DNA of 64,000 bases from Metabacillus mangrovi. Lineage in GTDB: Bacteria; Bacillota; Bacilli; Bacillales; Bacillaceae. The notes beneath the pieces are model-generated. The model did no database searches and was not told where the DNA came from. It saw only the letters and a list, made by a program, of their open reading frames with translations. Positions 25,275 through 38,071 of this stretch are shown here, in pieces. Location of the stretch: NCBI RefSeq assembly GCF_009711125.1, contig NZ_WMIB01000003.1:124001-188000 (forward strand). Direction: 5' to 3'. The translations under genes were made by a program, and so were the position numbers. Positions within the stretch are counted from its first letter, which is position 1, and each line of letters begins with the position of its first letter.

Positions 25275-25475
25275 AGCAACTCGTACCCACCCAATTCCGA
25301 TTTTGATCCACCACTCCGCTTCACCCTCCAAAACACTTGCACAATATAACAACCATCCCATTTATCTCTGTCCCCAACGAAAATTCCCTGTCAGAAAAAA
25401 TTCCAAAAAATTTGCCAAAATGCTTTTCCTATTGTGGCGCGGATGTAAGCGGATACAAGTTGTTTAATTAATCGA

Positions 25476-25490
25476 AATTATCAGTTAATT
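25476..25490 (+). promoter_or_regulatory. Candidate CodY box before ilvE
   Basis: AATTATCAGTTAATT matches the CodY consensus AATTTTCWGAAAATT at 12 of 15 positions. It ends 13 bases upstream of the -35. CodY control of ilv-leu genes by branched-chain amino acids and GTP is established in Bacillus. Confidence 0.5.
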
Positions 25491-25503
25491 TAGAAAAAGG
25501 GTG

Positions 25504-25532
25504 TTGACTCACGGTTGGAACGGGCGTAAGAT
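25504..25532 (+). promoter_or_regulatory. Promoter of ilvE
   Basis: TTGACT (25504-25509), a 17-base spacer and TAAGAT (25527-25532). A second, weaker pair (TTTACA 25606-25611, 16 bases, TTTAAA 25628-25633) lies beyond the leader terminator. Confidence 0.65.
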
Positions 25533-25577
25533 AGGTTCAAACATTAACATTACACGGTACTTAGAGAACTTAAAATC

Positions 25578-25608
25578 ATCCATATAACTTCGTTATAGGA
25601 TTTTTTTT
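25578..25608 (+). terminator. Intrinsic terminator inside the ilvE leader
   Basis: ATCC and TATAAC (25578-25588, one bulged A) pair with GTTATA and GGAT (25592-25601) over a TTC loop, followed at once by an eight-T run. It lies between the ilvE promoter and the ilvE start, so it could attenuate transcription. Confidence 0.65.
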
Positions 25609-25667
25609 ACAACGTTTATTGTATTCATTTAAAGCGTCTTAACTTTAAAGGAAAGGTGTGACCTGGG

Positions 25668-26573
25668 ATGAGTGATCAGTGGATCTTCTTAAACGGGGAA
25701 TTTGTACGGAAGGAAGATGCCAAGATTTCTGTATATGATCACGGCTTCTTATATGGAGACGGAATTTTTGAGGGAATCAGGGTATATAACGGGAACATCT
25801 TCCGCATGAAAGAGCATATGGACCGGCTGTATGAGTCGGGAAGATCAATTTTGCTCAACATGCCTTACAGCCAGAAAGAGCTGACTGAGCTGGTGATTAA
25901 GACGGTTGAGAAGAATGGATTGAGGGATGCCTACATCAGGCTGGTCGTATCGAGGGGACCTGGTGATCTGGGGCTCGATCCTTATAAATGCCCGAACGCA
26001 AATGTGGTCATCATCGTAGAGCCGCTGGCGATTTTTCCGAAGCAGCTTTATGAAACTGGAATCGATATCGTGACGGTGCCTACGAGGAGGAACCGGCCGG
26101 ATGTCTTAAGTCCGAAAGTGAAATCCTTAAACTACTTAAATAACATTCTCGTGAAGATTGAAGCCCATCTCGCCAACGTGAGCGAAGCACTGATGCTGAA
26201 TGATCAAGGATATGTAGCAGAGGGGTCGGCGGATAACGTCTTCATTTATAAAAAAGGGAAGCTGCTGACACCGCCAGGATATATCGGAGCACTGGAGGGA
26301 ATCACCCGCAATGCGATCATCGATATTGCGAAGGAGCTCGGATACGACGTGGCGGAAGAGCCGTTCACACGCCATGATGTGTACACGGCAGAAGAAGTGT
26401 TCCTGACCGGGACGGCAGCAGAAGTGATCGCGGTTGTGAAGGTTGACGGCCGCGTGATCGGGGATGGCGTTCCCGGAGAGCATACGAGCCACCTTCTTAA
26501 GCAGTTCAGGAAGAAAGTAATTGAGGAAGGCGAGAAAGTAAACCTTCCGGATGAAAATCTGCATGTAAGCTGA
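25668..26573 (+). CDS. ilvE: Branched-chain amino acid aminotransferase (IlvE type)
   Basis: A 301-residue fold-type IV PLP aminotransferase. The N-terminal part has VYDHGFLYGDGIFEGIRVYNG, the catalytic lysine is in SPKVKSLNYLNNI, and the cofactor region is SADNVFIY, with GYIGALEGITRNAI and EEVFLTGTAAEVIAV further on. It would make valine, isoleucine and leucine from their keto acids. D-amino-acid transaminase and ADC lyase share the fold, but YLNNILVKIEA and the operon setting favour IlvE. The ATG follows AAAGGAAAGGTG. It precedes a T-box and then ilvB, so it is transcribed ahead of the leucine-sensing switch. Confidence 0.94.
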   Translation: MSDQWIFLNGEFVRKEDAKISVYDHGFLYGDGIFEGIRVYNGNIFRMKEHMDRLYESGRSILLNMPYSQKELTELVIKTVEKNGLRDAYIRLVVSRGPGDLGLDPYKCPNANVVIIVEPLAIFPKQLYETGIDIVTVPTRRNRPDVLSPKVKSLNYLNNILVKIEAHLANVSEALMLNDQGYVAEGSADNVFIYKKGKLLTPPGYIGALEGITRNAIIDIAKELGYDVAEEPFTRHDVYTAEEVFLTGTAAEVIAVVKVDGRVIGDGVPGEHTSHLLKQFRKKVIEEGEKVNLPDENLHVS

Positions 26574-26589
26574 GCCTAACCAAATAGGT

Positions 26590-26872
26590 AAAACAATGAT
26601 GGGGATAAGTAGCTGTCCAGATCAGCCATCACCAGAGAGCCGGGTTGCTGGAAGCCGGCGCTGGCCCTGGCAGCGAACTCGCCCCTGAGTGCCTCTTTGA
26701 AAAAAGTAGAAGAGGCCGGGTGCAGCCGAAGCACTCGTTATTAAAACGAACATTTTTTGTTCCTGAGATGGCCCGCAGGCCATGAAAAAGGGTGGTACCG
26801 CGCAGAGGAATGAACCTCTTCGCCCCTTTGATCCGATCAATCCGGGTCTTATGAGGGGTGGAGAGGTTTTTA
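26590..26872 (+). promoter_or_regulatory. T-box leader, leucine type, between ilvE and ilvB
   Basis: Stem I elements AGAGAGCCGGG and GTTGCTGGAAGCCGGC are followed by GCGAACTCGCCCCTGAGT, in which CTC (26678-26680) fits as a leucine specifier by alignment with the valS leader. The T-box motif AGGGTGGTACCGCG is at 26789-26802. The terminator pairs AACCTCTTCGCCCCT (26813-26827) with AGGGGTGGAGAGGTT (26854-26868) and ends in T5. Uncharged tRNA-Leu should allow read-through into ilvB-leuD. I see no clear promoter between ilvE and this leader. Confidence 0.92.
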
Positions 26873-26931
26873 TATGGGCTGATACAGCCCGGCAAGCATA
26901 AAAAACGTTTGAAAATGAGGAGGCCTACTTA

Positions 26932-28649
26932 ATGAAACTGCAGGAAGAGATGGATGAAGCACAGCTCGAGAGCCCTGTCCGGATGACAGGCGGCAGTATG
27001 CTGATTGAAGCCCTGAAGCGGGAAAAGGTAGAGGTCCTCTTCGGGTATCCGGGGGGAGCCGTCCTTCCGTTATACGACAAGCTTTATGATTCCGGTCTGT
27101 TTCACATTTTGACAAGACATGAACAGGGAGCGATCCATGCAGCGGAAGGGTATGCAAGGGTTTCCGGCAAACCGGGAGTGGTCATTGCCACTTCGGGACC
27201 GGGTGCTACCAATCTTGTGACCGGCCTTGCTGATGCGATGATCGATTCGCTGCCGCTTGTCGTATTCACTGGACAGGTTGCAACCACAGTCATCGGATCG
27301 GATGCCTTCCAGGAGGCGGATGTCCTTGGAATTACGATGCCGGTAACGAAGCACAGTGTGCAGGTGAGGCATGTGGGCGAGCTGCCAATGGCGATTAAAG
27401 AAGCTTTTCACATTGCTTCAACTGGAAGACCGGGACCGGTCCTCATCGATATTCCAAAGGATATTGCCGTATCAGAAGGGGAATTCCGCTATGATCAGAA
27501 GCTGGAGCTACCCGGCTATCAGCCTGTCAGCGCACCGAATCATCTCCAGATCAGAAAGCTTGTCGAAGCAGTAAGTCGGGCGAAAAAGCCGGTCATCCTT
27601 GCCGGAGCGGGTGTTTTGCACGCTAAAGCGTCGGAATATTTAAAAAAATACGCTGAGCAGCAGGGGATTCCTGTAGTCCATACATTGCTTGGTCTAGGCG
27701 GTTTTCCTGCCGGCCATGAGCTGTTCCTCGGGATGGCAGGCATGCACGGGACGTATACAGCGAACATGGCGCTCTATGAATGCGATCTCCTCATTAACAT
27801 CGGGGCGAGATTCGATGACCGGCTGACCGGCAATCTGGATCATTTTGCGAAATATGCCACAGTGGCTCATATCGATATCGATCCTGCAGAAGTCGGCAAA
27901 AACGTACCGACCCATATCCCGGTCGTAGGGGATGCGCGACTTGTATTGGAAGAACTGATCCATCAGAACGGGAAAGTCGCGGATGCTGCTGAGTGGCGGG
28001 AGAAACAGGAGCAGTCAAAGAAAGAGTATCCGCTATGGTATAAGGAATCCGCTGAGACGATTAAGCCCCAAAAACTGTTGGAAATGATCTGTACGTATAC
28101 AGATGGAGAGGCGATCGTCACGACAGATGTCGGACAGCATCAGATGTGGGCGGCCCAATTTTATCCTTTCAAAAGCGCGGACAGCTGGGTCACCTCCGGC
28201 GGACTGGGGACGATGGGCTTTGGCCTTCCTTCTGCCATCGGTGCCCAGCTTGCAGATAAAACGAGAAAGGTTGTAGCTGTCGTTGGAGACGGGGGATTCC
28301 AGATGACCCTCCAGGAGCTTTCTGTCATATACGAACTGCAGCTGCCGATCAAAATCGTCATCTTAAACAATCAATCACTTGGAATGGTCAGACAGTGGCA
28401 GGAAATTTTCTATGAAGAACGATACTCGCATTCTAAATTTGTTTCTCAGCCAAACTTCAACAAGCTTGCAGAGGCTTATGGCATTAAAGGGCTGACTATC
28501 AACAGCATGGAAGAAGCTTACAGAGAACTTGAAGGGGCACTGCGGTCCGATGAGCCCATGCTCATCAATGTTGCAGTGGAACAAGAAGAGAACGTCTATC
28601 CGATGATTGCACCGGGCAAAGGAATCAATCAAATGACGGGGGTGAAACC

Positions 28650-28653
<4 letters not shown>
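26932..28653 (+). CDS. ilvB: Acetolactate synthase large subunit
   Basis: A 573-residue ThDP enzyme, the size of B. subtilis IlvB. It has [12 protein letters not shown], the activating glutamate Glu64 in [15 protein letters not shown], the FAD-associated region [11 protein letters not shown], and the ThDP motif from [12 protein letters not shown] to [12 protein letters not shown] near residues 450-485. It condenses pyruvate with pyruvate or 2-oxobutyrate, the first common step to valine, leucine and isoleucine. The ATG follows GAGGAGGCC. It is first behind the T-box and overlaps ilvN by 4 bases. Confidence 0.97.
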
Positions 28654-31748
<3,095 letters not shown>

Positions 31749-31766
31749 CGAAATGGGGGATGGAGA

Positions 31767-32879
31767 ATGAAGAAGACAATCGCGATGCTTCCGGGTGACG
31801 GAATCGGCAGGGAAGTGATGAACGGAGCAAGGGAAGTCCTCTCAGTCATTGCCGAGCAATACGGACATGAATTCAATTTCACCTCCGGACTGATTGGCGG
31901 GTCAGCGATCGATGAGCGGGGTGTGCCGCTTCCGGATGAAACCCTTGAGCTGTGCAGGAATGCGGATGCTGTGTTGCTCGGAGCGGTAGGAGGGCCGAAG
32001 TGGGAAAATCAAGCTCCTGCCAACAGGCCGGAAAGAGGTCTTCTGGCGATCAGAAAGGAACTGGGCCTTTACGCGAACGTCCGTCCCGTTAAAGCCTTCG
32101 AATGTCTGGAAGAGCGGAGCCCGTTCAAAAAGTCAGTATTGCAAGGCGTTGATTTTGTTATCGTCCGTGAGCTGACGGGAGGCTTGTATTTCGGGAAACC
32201 GAGCGGCCGCAGCGGAAGCGGGGAAAAAGAATCAGCCGTCGATACACTCGTTTATACAAAAGAGGAAGTGAGACGGATCATCAAAGCAGCCTTTGAAATG
32301 GCTTCGGGTCGCAGAAAAAAGGTCACGTCTGTTGATAAGGCCAATGTGCTTGAGTCCAGCCGGATGTGGAGAGAGACGGCCGAAGAGGTGAAAAAAGAGT
32401 ACCCGGAGGTGGAGCTTGAGCATATGCTCGTGGATAACGCAGCGATGCAGCTTATTCAGAACCCGGCCCGGTTTGATGTCATCGTAACGGAGAATTTGTT
32501 TGGCGATATTTTAAGTGATGAAGCGTCCGTTCTGACCGGATCGCTCGGGATGCTCCCTTCCTCAAGCCTTTCACTGAACGGACTGCACCTGTATGAGCCG
32601 GTTCATGGCTCAGCTCCGGATATCGCAGGGGAAAATAAGGCAAACCCGCTCGCGATGGTATTATCCGCTGCGATGATGCTGCGCACCTCCTTTGGACTGG
32701 AGGAGGAGGCAAGTGCCGTGGAAAGTGCTGTGCAGCATGTGCTGAACGCCGGAAAACGTACGGGAGACCTGGCGGCAGCCGATGAACAGGTGCTTACGAC
32801 CGAAGAAATGATTGCGGAGATCAAAGAGAGCCTGGAAGAAGATAATGCCATCATTCATATAATGGAAGCTTATGCTTAA
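31767..32879 (+). CDS. leuB: 3-isopropylmalate dehydrogenase
   Basis: A 370-residue beta-decarboxylating dehydrogenase. It begins with AMLPGDGIGREVM; LLGAVGGPKWE and RELTGGLYFGKP are LeuB signatures. VDKANVLESSRMWRE and NLFGDILSDEASVLTGSLGMLPSSSL hold catalytic and metal-binding residues, with cofactor residues in GLHLYEPVHGSAPDIAG. The ATG follows GGGGGATGGAG. NAD-dependent oxidation and decarboxylation of 3-isopropylmalate is expected. Confidence 0.96.
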   Translation: MKKTIAMLPGDGIGREVMNGAREVLSVIAEQYGHEFNFTSGLIGGSAIDERGVPLPDETLELCRNADAVLLGAVGGPKWENQAPANRPERGLLAIRKELGLYANVRPVKAFECLEERSPFKKSVLQGVDFVIVRELTGGLYFGKPSGRSGSGEKESAVDTLVYTKEEVRRIIKAAFEMASGRRKKVTSVDKANVLESSRMWRETAEEVKKEYPEVELEHMLVDNAAMQLIQNPARFDVIVTENLFGDILSDEASVLTGSLGMLPSSSLSLNGLHLYEPVHGSAPDIAGENKANPLAMVLSAAMMLRTSFGLEEEASAVESAVQHVLNAGKRTGDLAAADEQVLTTEEMIAEIKESLEEDNAIIHIMEAYA

Positions 32880-32907
32880 AAGCAGCTGAAAAAGGAGGAG
32901 GAGAAAC

Positions 32908-34350
32908 ATGAAAAGGAAAACACTTTTTGAGAAGCTGTGGGACCGGCATGTCGTAGTAAAGGAAGAAGGCAAACCCGATCTTCTGTATATCGACCTGCAT
33001 CTCATTCATGAAGTAACCTCTCCGCAAGCGTTTGAGGGACTGAGAACAAAAGGCCGGAAAGTAAGAAGGCCCGATTTAACCTTTGCAACGATGGATCACA
33101 ATATTCCTACTGTCAACCCGTCTGTTATTAAAGATGAAACAGCGAAAAACCAGATTCATGCGCTGGAGCGCAACTGCACGGAATTCGGTATCCGCCTGGC
33201 GGATATCGGAAGCGAGGATCAAGGGATCGTCCATGTGATCGGTCCTGAGCTCGGACTGACTCTGCCGGGAAAAACGATTGTCTGCGGAGACAGCCACACG
33301 TCTACCCACGGAGCATTTGGCGCTCTTGCCTTCGGGATTGGAACGAGCGAGGTTGAGCATGTGATGGCCTCCCAGACCTTGTGGCAGCAGAAGCCCAAAA
33401 CGTTAAACATCCGCATCGACGGGGAGCTCGGAGACGGCGTGACAGCGAAAGACGTGATTCTCTATATTATTGGAAAGCACGGAATCCGTTTCGGAACGGG
33501 TTATGTGATTGAATATACAGGCAGTGTTATCCGGAACCTTTCGATGGATGAAAGGATGACGATTTGCAACATGTCGATAGAAGCTGGGGCGCGGGCAGGA
33601 TTGATTGCCCCTGATGAAACGACTTTCTCCTATATAAAAGGAAGAAAGTTCGCCCCTAAAGGTGCGGAGTTTGAAAAAGCGGCAGCAGAGTGGAAGCAGT
33701 TCGCTTCTGATGAAGGAGCTGTATATGACCATACGGTTGAAATCAAGGGTGGAGAGATTGCGCCAATGGTGACCTGGGGAACCAATCCGGGTATGACTCT
33801 CCCTGTTGATGGATCAATCCCGGTGCCGGAGTCTTTTCAGACTAAGGAATCAAGACGGGAAGCGGAACGCGCGTACCTCTATATGGGGCTTGAACCGGGA
33901 CAGACGATTGATTCGCTCGAGGTGCAGCACGTATTTATCGGGTCCTGCACCAATTCACGGATCCATGATCTGAGGGAAGCGGCAGCTTACGTCTCCGGAA
34001 AGAAAGTGGCACCATCAGTCCGGGCGATGATCGTGCCAGGATCAGATGCTGTTAAGCGGAAGGCAGAAGAAGAAGGGCTGCATGATCTGTTTACGGCAGC
34101 GGGCTTTGAATGGCGGCATTCCGGCTGCAGCATGTGCTTAAGCATGAACGATGATGCGGTGCCGGACGGAGAACGCTGTGCCTCTACATCCAACCGGAAT
34201 TTTGAAGGGCGGCAGGGAAAAGGGGCCCGTACCCATCTCGTCAGTCCGGTGATGGCCGCTGCCGCAGCCATTCACGGCCGTTTTGTTGATATCCGGAAAT
34301 CGCCATACAGGGAGGGAGATCGTCATGCTGAAACCATTTCTGCTCCATAA
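32908..34350 (+). CDS. leuC: 3-isopropylmalate dehydratase large subunit
   Basis: A 480-residue aconitase-family subunit. The 4Fe-4S cysteines are in GSCTNSR and in the HSGCSMC pair near residue 405. [28 protein letters not shown] and [14 protein letters not shown] are family signatures. The C-terminus runs a few residues beyond usual LeuC and overlaps leuD by 26 bases. The ATG follows AAAGGAGGAGG. With LeuD it isomerises 2- to 3-isopropylmalate. Confidence 0.96.
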   Translation: MKRKTLFEKLWDRHVVVKEEGKPDLLYIDLHLIHEVTSPQAFEGLRTKGRKVRRPDLTFATMDHNIPTVNPSVIKDETAKNQIHALERNCTEFGIRLADIGSEDQGIVHVIGPELGLTLPGKTIVCGDSHTSTHGAFGALAFGIGTSEVEHVMASQTLWQQKPKTLNIRIDGELGDGVTAKDVILYIIGKHGIRFGTGYVIEYTGSVIRNLSMDERMTICNMSIEAGARAGLIAPDETTFSYIKGRKFAPKGAEFEKAAAEWKQFASDEGAVYDHTVEIKGGEIAPMVTWGTNPGMTLPVDGSIPVPESFQTKESRREAERAYLYMGLEPGQTIDSLEVQHVFIGSCTNSRIHDLREAAAYVSGKKVAPSVRAMIVPGSDAVKRKAEEEGLHDLFTAAGFEWRHSGCSMCLSMNDDAVPDGERCASTSNRNFEGRQGKGARTHLVSPVMAAAAAIHGRFVDIRKSPYREGDRHAETISAP

Positions 34351-34909
34351 AGGAAAAGCAGCCGTACTGGACAGAGACAATGTAGATACAGATCAGATTA
34401 TTCCAAAGCAGTTTCTGAAACGGATCGAGCGGACAGGATACGGGAGATTTGCCTTCTTTGACTGGCGCTACAAAGAAAACGGGGACCCGGACCCTTCCTT
34501 CGAACTGAATGACCCGAAATTCAAGGGTGCTTCCATCCTTCTCGCCGGAGAAAATTTCGGCTGCGGATCTTCGCGGGAACATGCTCCATGGGCGCTGGGA
34601 GACTATGGGTTCAAAGTGATCATAGCCCCGTCCTTTGCGGATATTTTTCACCAGAATTGTCTGAAGAACGGCATCCTTCCAGTCAAGCTTGATGCAGCCA
34701 AGATCGCCGTTCTGATGGAAAAGGCAGCTTTTACAGATGGAGAGCTGACAGTGAACCTTGCCGATCAGACGATCTGGAGCAGCAGCGGCCTTGAAGCGGC
34801 CTTTGACATTGATCCGCACTGGAAAGAGATGCTTATGAACGGCAGGGATGAGATCGCCTATACCCTCCTTTACGAAGACCGGATTGCAGAATATGAGGGA
34901 AGAATGTGA
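34325..34909 (+). CDS. leuD: 3-isopropylmalate dehydratase small subunit
   Basis: A 194-residue LeuD swivel domain. I use ATG 34325, which follows AGGGAGATC and matches the family N-terminus ([30 protein letters not shown] region); an in-frame start at 34283 lies upstream of that site. [14 protein letters not shown] is the substrate-binding signature, and [16 protein letters not shown] is conserved. It is the last gene of the ilv-leu operon, followed by a terminator. Confidence 0.95.
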   Translation: MLKPFLLHKGKAAVLDRDNVDTDQIIPKQFLKRIERTGYGRFAFFDWRYKENGDPDPSFELNDPKFKGASILLAGENFGCGSSREHAPWALGDYGFKVIIAPSFADIFHQNCLKNGILPVKLDAAKIAVLMEKAAFTDGELTVNLADQTIWSSSGLEAAFDIDPHWKEMLMNGRDEIAYTLLYEDRIAEYEGRM

Positions 34910-34912
34910 GAA

Positions 34913-34943
34913 GAGAGCCGCTCCGCTGGAACGGCTCTTTTTA
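34913..34943 (+). terminator. Terminator of the ilv-leu operon
   Basis: AGAGCCG (34914-34920) pairs with CGGCTCT (34932-34938); inner TCC/GGA pairs and a T tract complete it. The following 34944-35135 holds no recognisable feature. Confidence 0.82.
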
Positions 34944-35135
34944 CTGTGGTTTCAGGTCAAGGGACAGCCTGCTTTATTAGCCCTGGCTGCTTACCGTGCG
35001 GCATTCATGCTCCTGACCGCTCGGCAGTATTCAGCCCAATCTGGCGGAGCAGCTGACTCCCGGCAGATGCCCGGCTTGTGTTCCTGACTTCCCATTGGTA
35101 AACTTGAAAAAAATGAACGCGGAGTTGGTTTGTTC

Positions 35136-36164
35136 ATGAAAAAAGATAAACATTCAAAGGTCATCCCTTTTCCAAACCTGAAAAAGCGGCTTGTCGACAA
35201 GGGAATGGATGCTTTGAAGGAAAAGCAGTTTCACCGGGCTCTGGAGTATTTTTCAGAAGCAAGAGGCATGGATGAGGACCAGGCTGAAATTCAGCTTGGA
35301 ATCGCACTTTGCTTGATGGAGATGGGAGAACTGCAGGAAGCACGGGATGTATGCAAAAAGATGCTCCATGAGGACATCGGCCATTACTTTACGGTCCTGC
35401 AGGTCTATTTAACCATACTGATCCAGCTGCGTGAATATAATGAAGTTCAAGCCACGATTGAAGCGGTACTGCAGGAAAATCAGCTTCCCGCAGAAAGTGC
35501 CGAACAATTTTACCGCCTCCTGGATTTCAGCCGGAAAATGAGCGGAACAGAAGAAGCCGGGGAGATTCAAGATGAGCCATCCTCCTACGAACCGGAAGAC
35601 TGGACAGAGTCAGAGGGGTTTATGGCGGATTCATCGCGGCAGATCGACTACATCCAATCCATCCGGGACCGCAACGCGGCGAAACATATGCCGACTCTCA
35701 AGTCCATGCTGAAGTCGGCTCATGTGCATCCGGTAATTAAAACGATGATCTTGCAGGTCCTGATGGAGCATGAGATAAACAAGCCGGTTGAAGTGGAGAA
35801 ATTTGGAGACGAACTCACGGTTGTCCCCGCCTCACTCGCCGATTTATCGGATACTCCCTTCGCCAAACAGGTGCTGAATCTGCTCGATGACACACTCGGT
35901 GCAGAGAATCCGACCCTGTTCGAGGCGGTAAGGGAGCTGTGGATCCGCCATCTTTTTGTCCTGTTTCCGTTTCTGCCCAAGCCATCTGATGCGTCATTGT
36001 GGGCTGCTGCTCTTCATAAAACCGGATATGAGCTCCACGGGATCGATATTGAGGAAGAGGAAATCAGTGCCTCCTATCAAATTCCATCCTTTCAGCTTAG
36101 CGAGGCGTGCAGTAAAATCCGGCAGATCGAGAGAATGTCCTACCTTGGCGATGAGCAGGGCTGA
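35136..36164 (+). CDS. ysoA: TPR-repeat protein (YsoA-type)
   Basis: A soluble protein of 342 residues. Tetratricopeptide-like repeats fill about residues 15-115 (GMDALKEKQFHRALEYFSEA, then ALCLMEMGELQEARDVCKKML). The C-terminal half has no domain I recognise. ATG 35136 is preceded by GGAGTTGG; an in-frame TTG at 35130 is also possible and would add two residues. It sits between leuD and tig exactly as B. subtilis ysoA. The role is unknown, probably as a protein-protein adaptor. Confidence 0.85.
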   Translation: MKKDKHSKVIPFPNLKKRLVDKGMDALKEKQFHRALEYFSEARGMDEDQAEIQLGIALCLMEMGELQEARDVCKKMLHEDIGHYFTVLQVYLTILIQLREYNEVQATIEAVLQENQLPAESAEQFYRLLDFSRKMSGTEEAGEIQDEPSSYEPEDWTESEGFMADSSRQIDYIQSIRDRNAAKHMPTLKSMLKSAHVHPVIKTMILQVLMEHEINKPVEVEKFGDELTVVPASLADLSDTPFAKQVLNLLDDTLGAENPTLFEAVRELWIRHLFVLFPFLPKPSDASLWAAALHKTGYELHGIDIEEEEISASYQIPSFQLSEACSKIRQIERMSYLGDEQG

Positions 36165-36187
36165 GGCTAGAAATATATAGGAATAGG

Positions 36188-36215
36188 TTGAAACAACATT
36201 TTTCTGTGTTATAAT
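36188..36215 (+). promoter_or_regulatory. Promoter of tig
   Basis: TTGAAA (36188-36193), a 16-base spacer, then a perfect TATAAT (36210-36215) with an extended TG at 36207. A palindrome ATGAAATGGTTTCAT (36214-36228) covers the expected transcription start, and a GCGGC/GCCGC hairpin (about 36268-36284) lies in the 110-base leader. Confidence 0.82.
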
Positions 36216-36339
36216 GAAATGGTTTCATATCGTGATGTGGAGCGGAAGACGCTCGAATTTACATAAAGCGGCGAACCGTGCCGCTGATTTGCTGAATCAT
36301 GAAACTAGTTACATACTATAGATTTTTGGAGGGAAACAC

Positions 36340-37626
36340 ATGTCTGCTAAATGGGAAAAACTTGAAGGTAATCAAGGGATTTTGACTGTTGAAGTGGATG
36401 CTGAAACATTCGACGGCGCGCTTGACCAGGCGTTTAAAAAAGTCGTACAGCAAGTATCCATTCCCGGTTTCCGTAAAGGAAAGGTTCCGCGCAGCCTGTT
36501 TGAACAGCGCTTTGGAGTAGAAACTCTATACCAGGATGCTCTTGATCTTCTTTTACCGGTAGAATACGGAAAAGCAATCGAAGAAGCGAACATCGATCCA
36601 ATCGACCGTCCGGAGATTGACATTGAATCCATGGGCAAAGGTGAAACATTGACTTTCACAGCTAAAGTACAGGTGAAGCCTGAAGTGAAGCTTGGAGAGT
36701 ACAAAGGCCTTGAAGTGGAAAAAGACGATGCACAGGTAACCGACGAAGATGTGGATAATGAACTGAAGCAGCTTCAGGAGCGCCAGGCTGAGCTTGTCGT
36801 GAAAGAAGAAGGAAAAATTGAAGAGGGCGACACAGTTGTGATCGATTTCGAAGGCTTCGTAGACGGAGAAGCATTTGAAGGCGGACAAGCGGACAACTAC
36901 TCTCTTGAAATCGGATCCGGTTCTTTCATTCCCGGTTTCGAAGAACAGCTGACCGGCCTTGAGACCGGCGCAGAAAAAGAAGTGGAAGTAACATTCCCTG
37001 AAGAGTACCATGCAGAAGATCTTGCAGGAAAAGCTGCTGTATTCAAAGTGAAAGTCCACGAAATCAAAGCGAAAGAGCTTCCTGAGCTCGATGATGAATT
37101 CGCTAAAGATGTAGATGATGAAGTGGAAACTCTTGATGCTCTTAAAGCAAAAACAAAAGAGCGCCTTGAAGAAACACGCAAAACAGAAGCTGAAAACAAA
37201 CTGCGTGATGCAGTTGTTGAAAAAGCAGCTGAGAACGCTGAAGTAGAAATTCCACAGGTTATGATCGACAGCGAAGTAGAGCGCATGATGAAGGAATTCG
37301 AACAGCGCCTGCAAATGCAGGGCATGAACCTGGAGCTTTACTTCCAGTTCTCCGGACAGGATGAAGAAGCGCTGAAACAGCAAATGAACGAAGATGCTGC
37401 AAAACGCGTGAAGTTCAATCTGACTCTTGAGGCAGTTGCTGCCGCTGAAAACATCGAAATCACAGATGCTGAAGTGGAAGAAGAGCTTTCCAAAATGGCT
37501 GAAATGTACAACATGCCGGTTGACGGCATCAAGCAGGCGCTTGGCAGTACAGATGCTGTTAAAGAAGACCTTAAAATCCGCAAAGCAATTGATTTCCTCG
37601 TGGAAAACAGCAAATCAGCTGCATAA
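36340..37626 (+). CDS. tig: Trigger factor
   Basis: A 428-residue ribosome-associated chaperone and peptidyl-prolyl isomerase. The N-terminal ribosome-binding domain carries the signature [10 protein letters not shown] near residue 45. The FKBP-type domain spans about 160-245 ([21 protein letters not shown], then [14 protein letters not shown]). The C-terminal SurA-like arm is highly charged and helical. The ATG follows TTGGAGGG. It cradles nascent chains at the tunnel exit. It has its own promoter and terminator and precedes clpX, as in many bacteria. Confidence 0.97.
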   Translation: MSAKWEKLEGNQGILTVEVDAETFDGALDQAFKKVVQQVSIPGFRKGKVPRSLFEQRFGVETLYQDALDLLLPVEYGKAIEEANIDPIDRPEIDIESMGKGETLTFTAKVQVKPEVKLGEYKGLEVEKDDAQVTDEDVDNELKQLQERQAELVVKEEGKIEEGDTVVIDFEGFVDGEAFEGGQADNYSLEIGSGSFIPGFEEQLTGLETGAEKEVEVTFPEEYHAEDLAGKAAVFKVKVHEIKAKELPELDDEFAKDVDDEVETLDALKAKTKERLEETRKTEAENKLRDAVVEKAAENAEVEIPQVMIDSEVERMMKEFEQRLQMQGMNLELYFQFSGQDEEALKQQMNEDAAKRVKFNLTLEAVAAAENIEITDAEVEEELSKMAEMYNMPVDGIKQALGSTDAVKEDLKIRKAIDFLVENSKSAA

Positions 37627-37640
37627 TAAGCAAGGCTTGG

Positions 37641-37672
37641 CAGGGCACGAATCAATCGTGCCCTGTTTTCTA
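37641..37672 (+). terminator. Terminator of tig
   Basis: CAGGGCACGA (37641-37650) pairs perfectly with TCGTGCCCTG (37656-37665), followed by TTTTC. Confidence 0.85.
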
Positions 37673-37895
37673 AACATACGGACCTGCGGAAATTGGCGAC
37701 ATATACATGGAGGCAGGAACGTTTCTTATTAAATAAAAACATGATAAAATACATATACATACATCAATACATATCCCTTTATGGGAATCAGGAAGCCGGC
37801 TATCCGTCCCGAACATACCGTCATGTTTTTTCTTCAAAATTTAGGGTAGGATATAGGAAAGCATACATAACAGCAATGAATCTTCAAGCGTTTCA

Positions 37896-37925
37896 TTTCC
37901 AACACTGCAGCATTTGTGATAGAAT
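37896..37925 (+). promoter_or_regulatory. Candidate clpX promoter
   Basis: TTTCCA (37896-37901), an 18-base spacer and TAGAAT (37920-37925) with an extended TGA. A second candidate, TGATAAAAT, lies near 37743-37751. The 400 bases between tig and clpX hold no convincing gene. Confidence 0.45.
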
Positions 37926-38071
37926 CCGCTACATATCTGACTTACCTGCAGCTTCCAGATCTTGCTGATTGAGGCAATCTTTAAGGTAAAGGCTCTCTGT
38001 TTACACTATTGGATCCGCTGCCGGTCGGAGTTTGATCGTATGAAGAGATAAAGAATAAGGGGTGAAACACA

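Noticed and set aside
25035-25467. Frames of 108 and 113 residues on both strands
   Set aside because: They are translations of the paired repeat element and have no start signals.
26574-26895. Minus-strand frames antisense to the ilvB leader
   Set aside because: They are the complement of the structured T-box leader.
37693-37968. 91-residue frame between tig and clpX
   Set aside because: TTG start without a ribosome-binding site and composition of random AT-rich sequence; it overlaps the clpX promoter candidate.
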